From contig NZ_JAFFPU010000017.1 of the NCBI RefSeq assembly GCF_016919175.1, positions 1-44,937 on the forward strand: a stretch of DNA of 44,937 bases. Direction: 5' to 3'. A program made the translations under genes and the position numbers. Under the pieces are notes generated by a model. It made no database searches, was not told the origin of the DNA, and saw only the letters and a program-made list of their open reading frames with translations. Positions within the stretch are counted from its first letter, which is position 1; each line of letters starts with the position of its first letter. Shown here in pieces: positions 32,138 to 40,028 of the stretch. The DNA is from Leptospira ainlahdjerensis (GTDB lineage: Bacteria > Spirochaetota > Leptospiria > Leptospirales > Leptospiraceae).

Positions 32138-33424
32138 ATGGATAAAACGAAACAAAGTAAAAACTCGAGGGTTGTAATCACCGGAATCGGAGTCATCCTT
32201 CCTAACACATTCTCGGTGGACGAATTTTGGAAAAATCTTTCCGAAGGAAATTCTCAGATCGATACGATCACTCGATTTAATACGGAAGACATGCCCGTAA
32301 AAGTTGCGGCAGAGATGAACAACTTTGACTGGAAAAAATTTCTTCCCGACTTAAACGAAAAACACGCAAAGAATTACAATCTTGAAACCTTCGCCCTTAT
32401 GTCCGCGATGGAAGAAGCGAGAAAGGACGCAAAACTGGAGAAAGATTCGGTCGATCCTTCCAAGGTGGGCTTTATCGATTCGTCTTCCCGCGCGTCTCTG
32501 GCTTGGTGGGAACACGCCTGGAAACTCTATCACCAGGAAAGAAACGCGAGCGTCTTCGATCGTTATTCGGTTCTTACTTCAATGGCATCTAATCCCACAA
32601 ACCTCACCGCGATTTACGCAAATATCCAAGGATTCGTGACCACCATCACGGCGGCCTGTGTGGGCGGACATCATGCGATCAGCCTTTGTTATCAGGCGAT
32701 TCGAAAAGGAAGAGCCGAGGTAATGTATGCGGGAGGACACGAGTTTCCTCTGATCAAACCTCTCATGATGATGTATTCGGATCCCGCGAGTTCGGTCATG
32801 TCCTCCGAAGAAAAACATCCTAAGTCCGCGATCAAACCCTATGATCGAAACAGGGACGGCTTTATTTTAGGAGAAGGCGCCGCAGTCCTTTGTATGGAAA
32901 GAATGGATCACGCAATCGCCCGAGGAGCTCGCATCTACGCAGAGGTCTTAGGAACGTTTAGTTACAACGAAGCCGATCACGCAATGAGAATGGATCTAAC
33001 CGGTAAAAAAGCCGCGACGGGTCTGAGCCGACTTTTAAAAATCAGCGGAATGCACCTAGGCGATATCGATTACTTTTGCGGACACGGGACGGCCACGATT
33101 AACAACGATATGGCGGAAAGCAGAGCGATGAAAGTTTTATACAACGGTCTTGCAAAAAACAAATGGGCTCCGCTCGGTTCCATCAAACCGATCTTCGGAC
33201 ATACTTTTGGAGCTGCGGGAATCATCAACGTTGCCGCGACGGCGCTTATGTTGGAAAAACAGATCATCTGTCCTACGATCAATCTCAAGGACGTGGATCC
33301 GGAATGTGATCACGATCATATAACCGAAGGTCAGAGAAAGGTTCGTCTAAGAAACGCGATCTCGATGGCCTTCGCCATCGGTAGCCAATCCTCTTTTGTA
33401 AGTCTGACTGCACCGGATCTTTAG
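32138..33424 (+). CDS. beta-ketoacyl-ACP synthase, KAS I/II (FabB/FabF) family
   Basis: This thiolase-fold enzyme condenses malonyl-ACP onto an acyl chain. I choose ATG at 32138 (MDKTKQSKNSRVVITGIGVILP), giving 428 residues; a GTG at 32048 would add 30 residues unlike the family. The KAS catalytic triad is complete: Cys174 (TAACVGG), His316 (CGHGTATINND) and His355 (FGHTFGAAG). The motif PYDRNRDGFILGEGAA is typical. The lid and dimer regions deviate from housekeeping FabF, so it may be a specialised synthase (for example polyketide-like or an unusual fatty acid). Ten bases later comes the SiaB-like kinase gene, so the two are probably one transcript. The upstream gap is repeat-rich. Confidence 0.9.
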   Translation: MDKTKQSKNSRVVITGIGVILPNTFSVDEFWKNLSEGNSQIDTITRFNTEDMPVKVAAEMNNFDWKKFLPDLNEKHAKNYNLETFALMSAMEEARKDAKLEKDSVDPSKVGFIDSSSRASLAWWEHAWKLYHQERNASVFDRYSVLTSMASNPTNLTAIYANIQGFVTTITAACVGGHHAISLCYQAIRKGRAEVMYAGGHEFPLIKPLMMMYSDPASSVMSSEEKHPKSAIKPYDRNRDGFILGEGAAVLCMERMDHAIARGARIYAEVLGTFSYNEADHAMRMDLTGKKAATGLSRLLKISGMHLGDIDYFCGHGTATINNDMAESRAMKVLYNGLAKNKWAPLGSIKPIFGHTFGAAGIINVAATALMLEKQIICPTINLKDVDPECDHDHITEGQRKVRLRNAISMAFAIGSQSSFVSLTAPDL

Positions 33425-33434
33425 GGTACGAAGA

Positions 33435-33962
33435 ATGAAATCCGGCGGACTCCACAAACAATACGATCATTCCAAAAAAATGAAGTCGGTCCTTTACTAC
33501 CAAGGCGCCGTGACCCAGGACATCTTAGGAAGTCTCACCGAAATTCTCAAAAGTAGAATCTCGGATGAAAAAAGGAAAAATAAAATTCTCAAAGTATTCG
33601 TAGAGATGGCCCAGAACGTAAGCCACTATTCCTCCGAAAGGGAAAAGGATTACGGAGTCGGATTGATCTTAGTAAAGGAAAAAAGCCACATTCTCAAACT
33701 CTCCACCGCGAACTTTTTAACTTCTGAGACGGCCTCCCCGCTCCAGGAAAAACTGGAACACTTTCTCTCGCTTACGGGAGAAGAGATCAAGGAACTCTAT
33801 CAGGAAAAAATCAGGGGAGAAAGACCCGAGGATAGCAAAGGCGCCGGTTTGGGATTCTTAGAAATATTAAAAAAATCTGATTTTCCATTCCGCTCCTCTT
33901 TCGAAGAGTCTCCAAACGGAGAGTTTTTTTTCACTCTTACCGTTTTCTTTCGCTTGGGGTGA
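33435..33962 (+). CDS. SiaB-family protein kinase (GHKL-like)
   Basis: This 175-residue protein looks like the SiaB/DUF6272 family of small GHKL-fold kinases. Motifs are the N-box-like FVEMAQNVSHYS (about residues 55-66) and SKGAGLGFLEILKKSD near 134-149, with the Gly-rich G2 box. In Pseudomonas the related SiaB kinase phosphorylates the anti-sigma-factor-antagonist-like SiaC and is opposed by a SpoIIE/PP2C phosphatase SiaA. The nearby PP2C gene on the opposite strand overlaps the 3' end by 26 bases, and a SpoIIE domain lies in the giant kinase at 40029. The link to the ketoacyl synthase upstream suggests, without proof, phospho-control of acyl-chain synthesis. Confidence 0.82.
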   Translation: MKSGGLHKQYDHSKKMKSVLYYQGAVTQDILGSLTEILKSRISDEKRKNKILKVFVEMAQNVSHYSSEREKDYGVGLILVKEKSHILKLSTANFLTSETASPLQEKLEHFLSLTGEEIKELYQEKIRGERPEDSKGAGLGFLEILKKSDFPFRSSFEESPNGEFFFTLTVFFRLG

Positions 33963-34758
33963 GTTTCCAAGGTTCCGCGTGCGAAAGGGCCATCTCTTTG
34001 ACTTCGATCACGATCACGGAAGTATTATCTCTCGTCATTCTAAGATTCGCTTCTTCCGCGAGATGAGAACAGGCCTCCTTTACGTTAGACGCGTTTTTAA
34101 GAATTTCTTCCAGATCGTCGATTTTAATGACGTCCGTAAGCCCGTCCGTGCAAAGAAGGATCCGATCCCCTTCGCTTAAAGAATTCGTAATATCAAAAAG
34201 ATCCATCTGAAGATCCGTGGTTCCGCCTCCGATACAACTCGTGATATAACTCCTGGAACTCTGATTCCCTCCTCGGACCGAATCGGAAAAGGAATGATCC
34301 ACGGTGATCTTATGGACCCCTTGGGAAGAAAAATGATAGGCTCGACTATCGCCCATATTGAAAACAAGAACCTTTTTTCTTCCGAAAAGCGCGCCGACAA
34401 GAGTGGTTCCCATTCCAAGTTTACCGGTCATCAAAGCGTGTTCGTTGATTTCGTTGTTGATCTTCCGAAATAAATTCTGCCAACCTGCCCTCGGAAGTTC
34501 TTCCAGAGGTTGAATGGCTCTCTCCATCCAGGCGAGTTTTTCCAACGTGAGACGGCTTGCGATTTCCCCGGAAGTATGACCTCCCATACCGTCCGCGAGC
34601 GCAAGAATCAAAGGAGAATGGGAAGAATCGCGGATGCCGGTGGAAGCAAAGGAACCGGAAACCGTACCGGCGACGATTTCTCCGGAAACATACATCGAAT
34701 CCTCGTTATGCGAACGAAAATTTCCCTTTTCCGTAATTCCGAAATATTGAATCATCAT
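33937..34758 (-). CDS. PP2C-type Ser/Thr protein phosphatase (Stp-like)
   Basis: The 273-residue protein is a bacterial PP2C phosphatase. Conserved motifs are RSHNEDSMYV, ALADGMGGHTSGEIAS, FNMGDSRAYHF, LLCTDGLTDVI and DNTSVIVIE, with the metal-binding aspartates Asp (NED, DGMGG, DGL, DN) all present. It starts at ATG 34758 or 34755; no clear Shine-Dalgarno is seen. The gene is convergent with the SiaB-like kinase gene and overlaps it by 26 bases, so the two transcripts may interfere. It is the likely opposing phosphatase for one or more of the Ser/Thr kinases in the window, including the giant kinase at 40029; this is inference. Confidence 0.93.
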   Translation of the reverse strand: MMIQYFGITEKGNFRSHNEDSMYVSGEIVAGTVSGSFASTGIRDSSHSPLILALADGMGGHTSGEIASRLTLEKLAWMERAIQPLEELPRAGWQNLFRKINNEINEHALMTGKLGMGTTLVGALFGRKKVLVFNMGDSRAYHFSSQGVHKITVDHSFSDSVRGGNQSSRSYITSCIGGGTTDLQMDLFDITNSLSEGDRILLCTDGLTDVIKIDDLEEILKNASNVKEACSHLAEEANLRMTRDNTSVIVIEVKEMALSHAEPWKLTPSERKR

Positions 34759-34928
34759 GAAGAATAAAAAGTACGGAATTTTGAAGGAATTTCCGTAAAA
34801 CTATTATAAAATTGTGTCAGCGAAGGTATTCAAGAACAAATCTTCAGGAGGTCGCTTTTTTCAAACTATTGAGACGAAGAATTCCTAAATTCTAATTCGC
34901 TTCTTTCTATTTCGTTTAAAAAAGAAAA

Positions 34929-35687
34929 TTATTTAGCGGAATAACCGCCGTCCACGGGAAGAGCCGTACCGGTGATAAAAGAGGCGTCCTCGCTGCACAA
35001 CCAAACCGCAACTTTCGCGATTTCTTCGGGAGTTGCGATTCGATGGAGAGGATGCAGTTTTACGAGTTGTTTTTCGGCCTCCGCCGAATCTTTCGCAAAA
35101 TGAAAGAGCTCGTCCAAAATTTCAGTCTTCACGGCTCCGGGACAAATCGCGTTGATACGAATGTTTTTTTTTGCATATTCGAGAGCTCCACTTTTGGTCA
35201 AACCGATGATTCCGTGTTTTGCGGCGGAATAAGGATTGATTCCGACAACACCGTTGATCCCCGAAATCGAAGAGACGTTCACGATCGCTCCTCCTCCGAG
35301 TTTTAACATTTCAGGAATCTGATATTTCATCGAAAGCCAAGCGCCTTTGAGATTTACATTTACCACCTTATCCCATACCTCTTCCGGGTATTCGTGCAAA
35401 AGGTGATTCTCTCCCATAATTCCTGCATTGTTGATTCCGAAATCCAATCTGCCGAATTTTTCAACCGCGGCATCCACGGCTTTTTTTACTTGTTCTCCGA
35501 AAGTGATGTCGCAGGCTACGAAAAGAACGTCACCTCCCTTTGATCTAATTTCGGATTCTAATTTTTTCCCCTCTTCGGACCGCCTGCCGCAGAATACAAC
35601 TTTCGCTCCTCTGAAAACGAACTCTTGAACTACTGCCTTTCCGATTCCTGTGCTTCCGCCGGTCACCATAGCGACTTTGTCTTTCAT
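34929..35687 (-). CDS. short-chain dehydrogenase/reductase (SDR)
   Basis: I take ATG at 35687 (MKDKVAMVTGG) because GGAG lies 6 bases upstream; nine codons of the open frame lie before it. The 252-residue classical SDR has the cofactor motif TGGSTGIG at the N-terminus, NNAG, the catalytic Ser in NVSSISG and the YSAAK active-site Tyr/Lys, then PGAVKTE. The C-terminus ends ALPVDGGYSAK as usual. An Arg in CGRR after strand 2 suggests NADP preference. The substrate is unknown. The gene begins 30 bases after the hotdog/IVS fusion stop, so both may act on the same acyl or hydroxyacyl compound. Confidence 0.92.
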   Translation of the reverse strand: MKDKVAMVTGGSTGIGKAVVQEFVFRGAKVVFCGRRSEEGKKLESEIRSKGGDVLFVACDITFGEQVKKAVDAAVEKFGRLDFGINNAGIMGENHLLHEYPEEVWDKVVNVNLKGAWLSMKYQIPEMLKLGGGAIVNVSSISGINGVVGINPYSAAKHGIIGLTKSGALEYAKKNIRINAICPGAVKTEILDELFHFAKDSAEAEKQLVKLHPLHRIATPEEIAKVAVWLCSEDASFITGTALPVDGGYSAK

Positions 35688-35717
35688 CGAATTCTCCAAA
35701 AATAGAATATTCAAAAT

Positions 35718-36590
35718 TTAGGATATCTTTCTCGTTTTCCCGTTTTTCACTCGAGATAGATATTTTTTCAGATGTCCGTTGATCACTTCCAAATCGGTAA
35801 GTTCCCTCTCCACAGAAGTCACTTTTAAGTCTTCGATCAGGATAAAAAGATATCTGAGTTCTTCCAGATGAACTTTTGCTTTGAGAATGTTTTTTATTTT
35901 CTGGGAAAGAATCCGGCTTCCCCATGCTCCCGCAATCGAAACGGGTAAAAGGGTCGCAACCGAACGGAGATGCTCCAGAAGTTGTGTGTGATCTTTTCCC
36001 CGGGAGCCCTCCAATTGATTTCCGAGTTTATATACTTTTAAAATGAGATTGTGAGCGAGTCTCCAGACTTCCAGCTTATCCAAGGTGCGAATCTGAGTCG
36101 CGGAAGCGATAGAAGATACCGTTTCCGAAACACCGACGGTAGGAGAAGGATAAGAAGGGATTTTTCCGTCCGTAAACTTCTTTCTAAAACCTTCCGGAAC
36201 CGGAACAACCTTACGAATTGAATAGTCGAAAAATAAAACCCGAATTTGAACGAGAGAAACCTTCTCTTTTCTTTGGTTTTTGGAGATACGAAAATAAAGA
36301 TCGAAGGATTTTTCTCCGAGATTCGCTAAAACTACATCGATCTTCACTTGATCGTTGTAGAGCAATTCGCCCTGATACAAAATTCCAGCGTTAGCAAAGA
36401 TGATACTCTTCCCGTAAATGTTAGTCACTGAAAAACCGAGATATTGAAAAAACTGCAGATGCGCTTCCATCACCAGATCCAAGATCGAAGCAAAGGAGAC
36501 GTGAATATCCAGAGTCAAATCTGTTTTACGAATCGACAACTCCGTTGAGAAGTGATAGGTTTCCGGAAATTCAATCTGTATATCGGCCAT
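35718..36590 (-). CDS. fusion of hotdog thioesterase-like domain with IVS-type four-helix-bundle domain
   Basis: Residues about 1-140 (MADIQIEFPETYHFSTELSIRKTD, ASILDLVMEAHLQFFQYLG, LYQGELLYNDQVKIDVVL) look like a 4-hydroxybenzoyl-CoA thioesterase/hotdog domain. Residues about 170-283 (LEVWRLAHNLILKVYKLGNQLEG, LEHLRSVATLLPVSIAGAWG, KVHLEELRYLFILIEDL) match the four-helix-bundle protein family encoded inside 23S rRNA intervening sequences. A 30-residue Ser/Pro/Thr linker joins them. The active-site Asp/Glu of acyl-CoA hydrolases is not obvious. The gene leads a two-gene unit with the SDR. A role linking RNA-binding-like helices to an acyl enzyme is guesswork, but the fusion itself is clear in sequence. 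Confidence 0.75.
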   Translation of the reverse strand: MADIQIEFPETYHFSTELSIRKTDLTLDIHVSFASILDLVMEAHLQFFQYLGFSVTNIYGKSIIFANAGILYQGELLYNDQVKIDVVLANLGEKSFDLYFRISKNQRKEKVSLVQIRVLFFDYSIRKVVPVPEGFRKKFTDGKIPSYPSPTVGVSETVSSIASATQIRTLDKLEVWRLAHNLILKVYKLGNQLEGSRGKDHTQLLEHLRSVATLLPVSIAGAWGSRILSQKIKNILKAKVHLEELRYLFILIEDLKVTSVERELTDLEVINGHLKKYLSRVKNGKTRKIS

Positions 36591-37199
36591 AAGAAATATT
36601 TTATATTACTACGAAGTTCAATCGGGACATAATGATTCTAACGCCGCCCGCCCTTCTTATTTTCCAAATCAAAAAATCGAAACGTTAGAATCGTTCCCGA
36701 AAAGAACCGGTCCCGAGTTCTCGAAAAAAGATCTTCCTATTGTTAGTTTCGGTTTTCGAAAGGCTCGTCTTGAATCGAAATGGCACTTTGATCCTAACAA
36801 GAGGAAAGTCTCTTACAAAATCGAAAATGAAAAAACGGACTTCCTGATTTATTATAGGTTCCTAAAATCACATATCCGGTTCTCAAATCGATCAAGAGTC
36901 GCAAATTTTGATTTAGATAATTTTTTATAATCAAGGATTGTTTTTAGATTCTGCTTCAAAAAGTTCTTGCTCGGAAGCCTTCTCCAAGGAAGATCTTTCC
37001 ACCATTGAGACACGCCAAAAATCTACTCGGTGTTTGTTGAAAAAGAATAGAAAGAAAAAACTTAGGATTTTAAAAAACTCCGACTTCTCTGTAATGAATC
37101 TTCTCTTTTTCTCGTAGCACCGGAGAGAAAGAAAAGCGTCCTTGCAGATCGGAAAAAAAAATCCAGAACATTCATACTGATCCGGGAAACATAGAATCA
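36591..37199. other. 609-bp gap between divergent genes, with a distant inverted repeat
   Basis: No supported gene. GATTCTAACG (36634-36643) and its exact complement CGTTAGAATC (36683-36692) form a 10-bp inverted repeat separated by 39 bases, possibly a leader structure for the minus-strand operon that starts at 36590. The rest is AT-rich. Promoters for both divergent transcripts should lie here, but no confident -35/-10 pair was found. Confidence 0.6.
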
Positions 37200-38987
37200 T
37201 TGGAAGCAAACAAGAAGATCTTTACAAATCCAGATGAAATGATCCGAGAGATCGTGAAGCCGGGAATGTCGCTTCATCTTTCGGCGACTATGTCGAGACC
37301 CAATGCGCTCATCTATTCTCTCGCACGATGTTTCCAAAATACAAATCCTGAGTTTACGATCAGCATGGCGGGAATTCATTCCAGCGCACACGCTCTTACC
37401 ATCTCCAAGATTGTAAAAAAGATGATCACCGGTTTTGCCGGAGACAATTATCCGAAACCTTCTCCAAATTCACTCTACTCGAATCTTTTGGACGGAACAC
37501 CGTTCGAACTCGAACTCTGGTCCTTATTGAGTATCGTACAAAGACTGATGGCCGGTGCGATGCGGCTTCCCGGATTTATTACGAATTCTCTTTTAGGAAG
37601 CGATTTGATTTTGGACAAGTTAGGCAAAACGGCTTTTCTGTTTCCGGATCCACAAAGCGTTTCGCAAAAGGAAAATCTTCCTTATACTCAGGATTATAAA
37701 GGTAAAAAAGGAACGGATCTAGCCTACATTCTTCCTTTAAACCCCGACTACACTTTGTTACACGCGGTCATCGGGGACGAAGACGGAAATCTTGTTCTCT
37801 GTCCTCCGAGCGGCGAAGGCTACTGGGGCGCGCTCTCCGCAAAACGAGGAGTCATCGCAACGGTGGAAAGAATCGTTCCGAAAGGATCGATTCCTCCCGA
37901 ACTCGTAACCATTCCCGGAAACAGAGTCGTCGCTTTATCCGTTGCGGAATACGGAGCACATCCCCAGTCTCTTCGAGTTTTCGATCTTCCTGGAATTTCG
38001 GCCTTCGAAGGTCTATCCACTTATCTAGACGATTATGAATTTCAAATCGAAGCCAATGAAGCAGCTAACGTGCCTTCCAAAGCCGAAAAATGGTACGCGG
38101 ATTACGTTAACCTTCCCGGCGGTCACTCCGAATATCTGGAACGTTTAGGAAGTTCTCGTCTCAGAAAACTAAAACAAATTCCGGAAGAAAACAAAGCGCT
38201 GAAACTGGAAGATCCCACTACCGTCAACGATTCGGAGCAGATGATCATCCTCGCGGCGAGAGCGATTCAAGAATACGTAAAGACAAAAGGATACAAAACG
38301 ATTCTTGCGGGAATCGGAGCCGCGCATATTTCGGCTTGGACGGCCGCGCATTTTTTGGAAAAGGAAGGAATTCAAGTTCAAGTCATCACGGAACTCGGAT
38401 TCTATTCCATGAAACCTCATGCCGGAGACGTATTTTTATTCAGTCAATTACACACAAAAGACTGCACGATGCTTTCGGATATCACAGGCATTTTAGGAAC
38501 GGTGGTTCCGGATCACTGTCTCGGAGTTTTGGGCGCGGCGGAAGTCGACTGGTTCGGAAACATCAATTCCACAAGAACTACCAAAGGGAAATTTCTCGTG
38601 GGTTCCGGAGGCGCCAATGATATCGCCGCGAGCGCGGATTGTATCGTGGTTGCAAAAGCGAATCGGGGAAGATTCGTAAAAAAGGTAAACTACATTACTT
38701 CAGTGGGAGATCGTGTGATGGAAGCCATCTGTCAATTCGGAAGGTTTCAGAGACAACCCAACTCGGATCACGTTTTCGAATTCACACATTGGATCGCACC
38801 TCCTTCGGACGAGGAAATGGAACCGGAAGAAGCGGTTCTTCGTTATACGTCCTGGCTCCCGCCGGACGAAGACGTTCCGCTCAAAGAAGAAAAACCCGTG
38901 ACAGCGGAAGAGCTTACCGTTTTAAGAGAATTGGACCCGGAAAAGATTTACATAGAACAATTTATGGTATATACAAGACTTCCATAA
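37200..38987 (+). CDS. fused two-subunit CoA-transferase family I protein (GctA-GctB like)
   Basis: The 595-residue protein combines both halves of a family I CoA-transferase in one chain. The N-terminal half has a subunit-A-like core (DPQSVSQKENLPYTQDYKG, GYWGALSAKRGVIATVERIVPKG). The C-terminal half begins near residue 335 with subunit-B motifs (VITELGFYSMKP, GVLGAAEVDWFGNINSTRT, VGSGGANDIAASADCIVV). The Glu in ITELG is the candidate catalytic residue. The start is TTG at 37200 with no clear Shine-Dalgarno, so a slightly different start is possible. It may activate or recycle an organic acid as its CoA thioester and is followed after 34 bases by the KAS III-type synthase. Its natural substrate is unknown. 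Confidence 0.85.
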   Translation: MEANKKIFTNPDEMIREIVKPGMSLHLSATMSRPNALIYSLARCFQNTNPEFTISMAGIHSSAHALTISKIVKKMITGFAGDNYPKPSPNSLYSNLLDGTPFELELWSLLSIVQRLMAGAMRLPGFITNSLLGSDLILDKLGKTAFLFPDPQSVSQKENLPYTQDYKGKKGTDLAYILPLNPDYTLLHAVIGDEDGNLVLCPPSGEGYWGALSAKRGVIATVERIVPKGSIPPELVTIPGNRVVALSVAEYGAHPQSLRVFDLPGISAFEGLSTYLDDYEFQIEANEAANVPSKAEKWYADYVNLPGGHSEYLERLGSSRLRKLKQIPEENKALKLEDPTTVNDSEQMIILAARAIQEYVKTKGYKTILAGIGAAHISAWTAAHFLEKEGIQVQVITELGFYSMKPHAGDVFLFSQLHTKDCTMLSDITGILGTVVPDHCLGVLGAAEVDWFGNINSTRTTKGKFLVGSGGANDIAASADCIVVAKANRGRFVKKVNYITSVGDRVMEAICQFGRFQRQPNSDHVFEFTHWIAPPSDEEMEPEEAVLRYTSWLPPDEDVPLKEEKPVTAEELTVLRELDPEKIYIEQFMVYTRLP

Positions 38988-39021
38988 TAAAATAAAATTC
39001 GAATTTACTTAGGGGAAAAAA

Positions 39022-39996
39022 ATGAGCGGAAAAAATTTAACGAGCAATGGAGTGAGAATCACCGGTTTCGGTCATTATTTTCCCGAAACAATCGTGACAA
39101 ACGAAGAAATCCGCTCTCGTTTGAAATTTCCTGAAATGCACCCCGCAGAAAAAGCTGTGATCGGAAATATCGGAGTCAACGAAAGAAGAAGAGCCAACGA
39201 AAAAGAGACCGCGATGTATATGGCCGCGAAAGTTGCAGAGATGGCTCTCAAGGACGCCGGAAAAAAACCGGAGGATGTGGATCTTTATATTCTCGCAAAC
39301 TGGACCGATCGTTATTATCTTCCCGATCTCGCCCCCCAAGCGTCCAAATTATCGGGAACAAAAAACGCGCTCGCCTTTGACGTAAGCACGGCTTGTACCG
39401 GTTTTGTCCACGGAGTTCAGACCGCTTCCGCATTCCTAAGTTCCGGCAAATTCAAGAATGCGTTGGTCATCGGAAGTGAACGATTTTCGGTTCGAACACG
39501 CATGGGAGGTTACGGAGAATTCACCGCGGGAGACGCGGCGGCCGGAGTCTTCTTGGAATTTACGGGAGATAGGAATTTTGGAATCATCGACTCATTCTTA
39601 CAAGACGACGGAGACCTTTCCGGGATCATAGTCACGGGACCGCCTCCTCAGAGTTATGTGAAAAGTTATCCGGAACTCGTCACAAACGCCGCGGATCTTA
39701 CTCTCAAATCCATGGATCAACTCCTGGAAAAAAACGGTTTGACGATCGACGACATCGACTGGGTGATCCCTCATCCGGGGACGGACGTTGTGGTACAGGA
39801 CGTTCTCAAAAGAACCAAATTTCCGAGAGAAAAAATTCTCATGAATTTTGAAAAGGTCGGAAACACATCCGCCGCTTCGATACCGATAGTCTTATCAGAA
39901 TATTATTATAAAGGAATATTCAAAAAAGGAGACGTATTCCTCACTCCGGCCGTCGGCGGAGGATTTTATTGGGGAGGACTCCTATTTCGTCTCTAA
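39022..39996 (+). CDS. KAS III-type ketoacyl synthase (FabH-like)
   Basis: The 324-residue thiolase-fold enzyme has the FabH triad Cys125 (STACTGF), His251 (VIPHPGTDVV) and Asn281 (VGNTSAASIP), so it should prime or elongate acyl chains from acyl-CoA. An AGGGG Shine-Dalgarno stands 7 bases before the ATG. The Pro after His and the residues around the active site differ from housekeeping FabH (which has HQAN), pointing to a specialised branch such as those making long-chain or polyketide-like products. It lies between a CoA-transferase and a giant Ser/Thr kinase, with 34 and 32-base gaps, so these three genes are probably one transcript. Confidence 0.9.
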   Translation: MSGKNLTSNGVRITGFGHYFPETIVTNEEIRSRLKFPEMHPAEKAVIGNIGVNERRRANEKETAMYMAAKVAEMALKDAGKKPEDVDLYILANWTDRYYLPDLAPQASKLSGTKNALAFDVSTACTGFVHGVQTASAFLSSGKFKNALVIGSERFSVRTRMGGYGEFTAGDAAAGVFLEFTGDRNFGIIDSFLQDDGDLSGIIVTGPPPQSYVKSYPELVTNAADLTLKSMDQLLEKNGLTIDDIDWVIPHPGTDVVVQDVLKRTKFPREKILMNFEKVGNTSAASIPIVLSEYYYKGIFKKGDVFLTPAVGGGFYWGGLLFRL

Positions 39997-40028
39997 AGAA
40001 AGAGAGAAAAAACAGGAAATAAAAAGAT

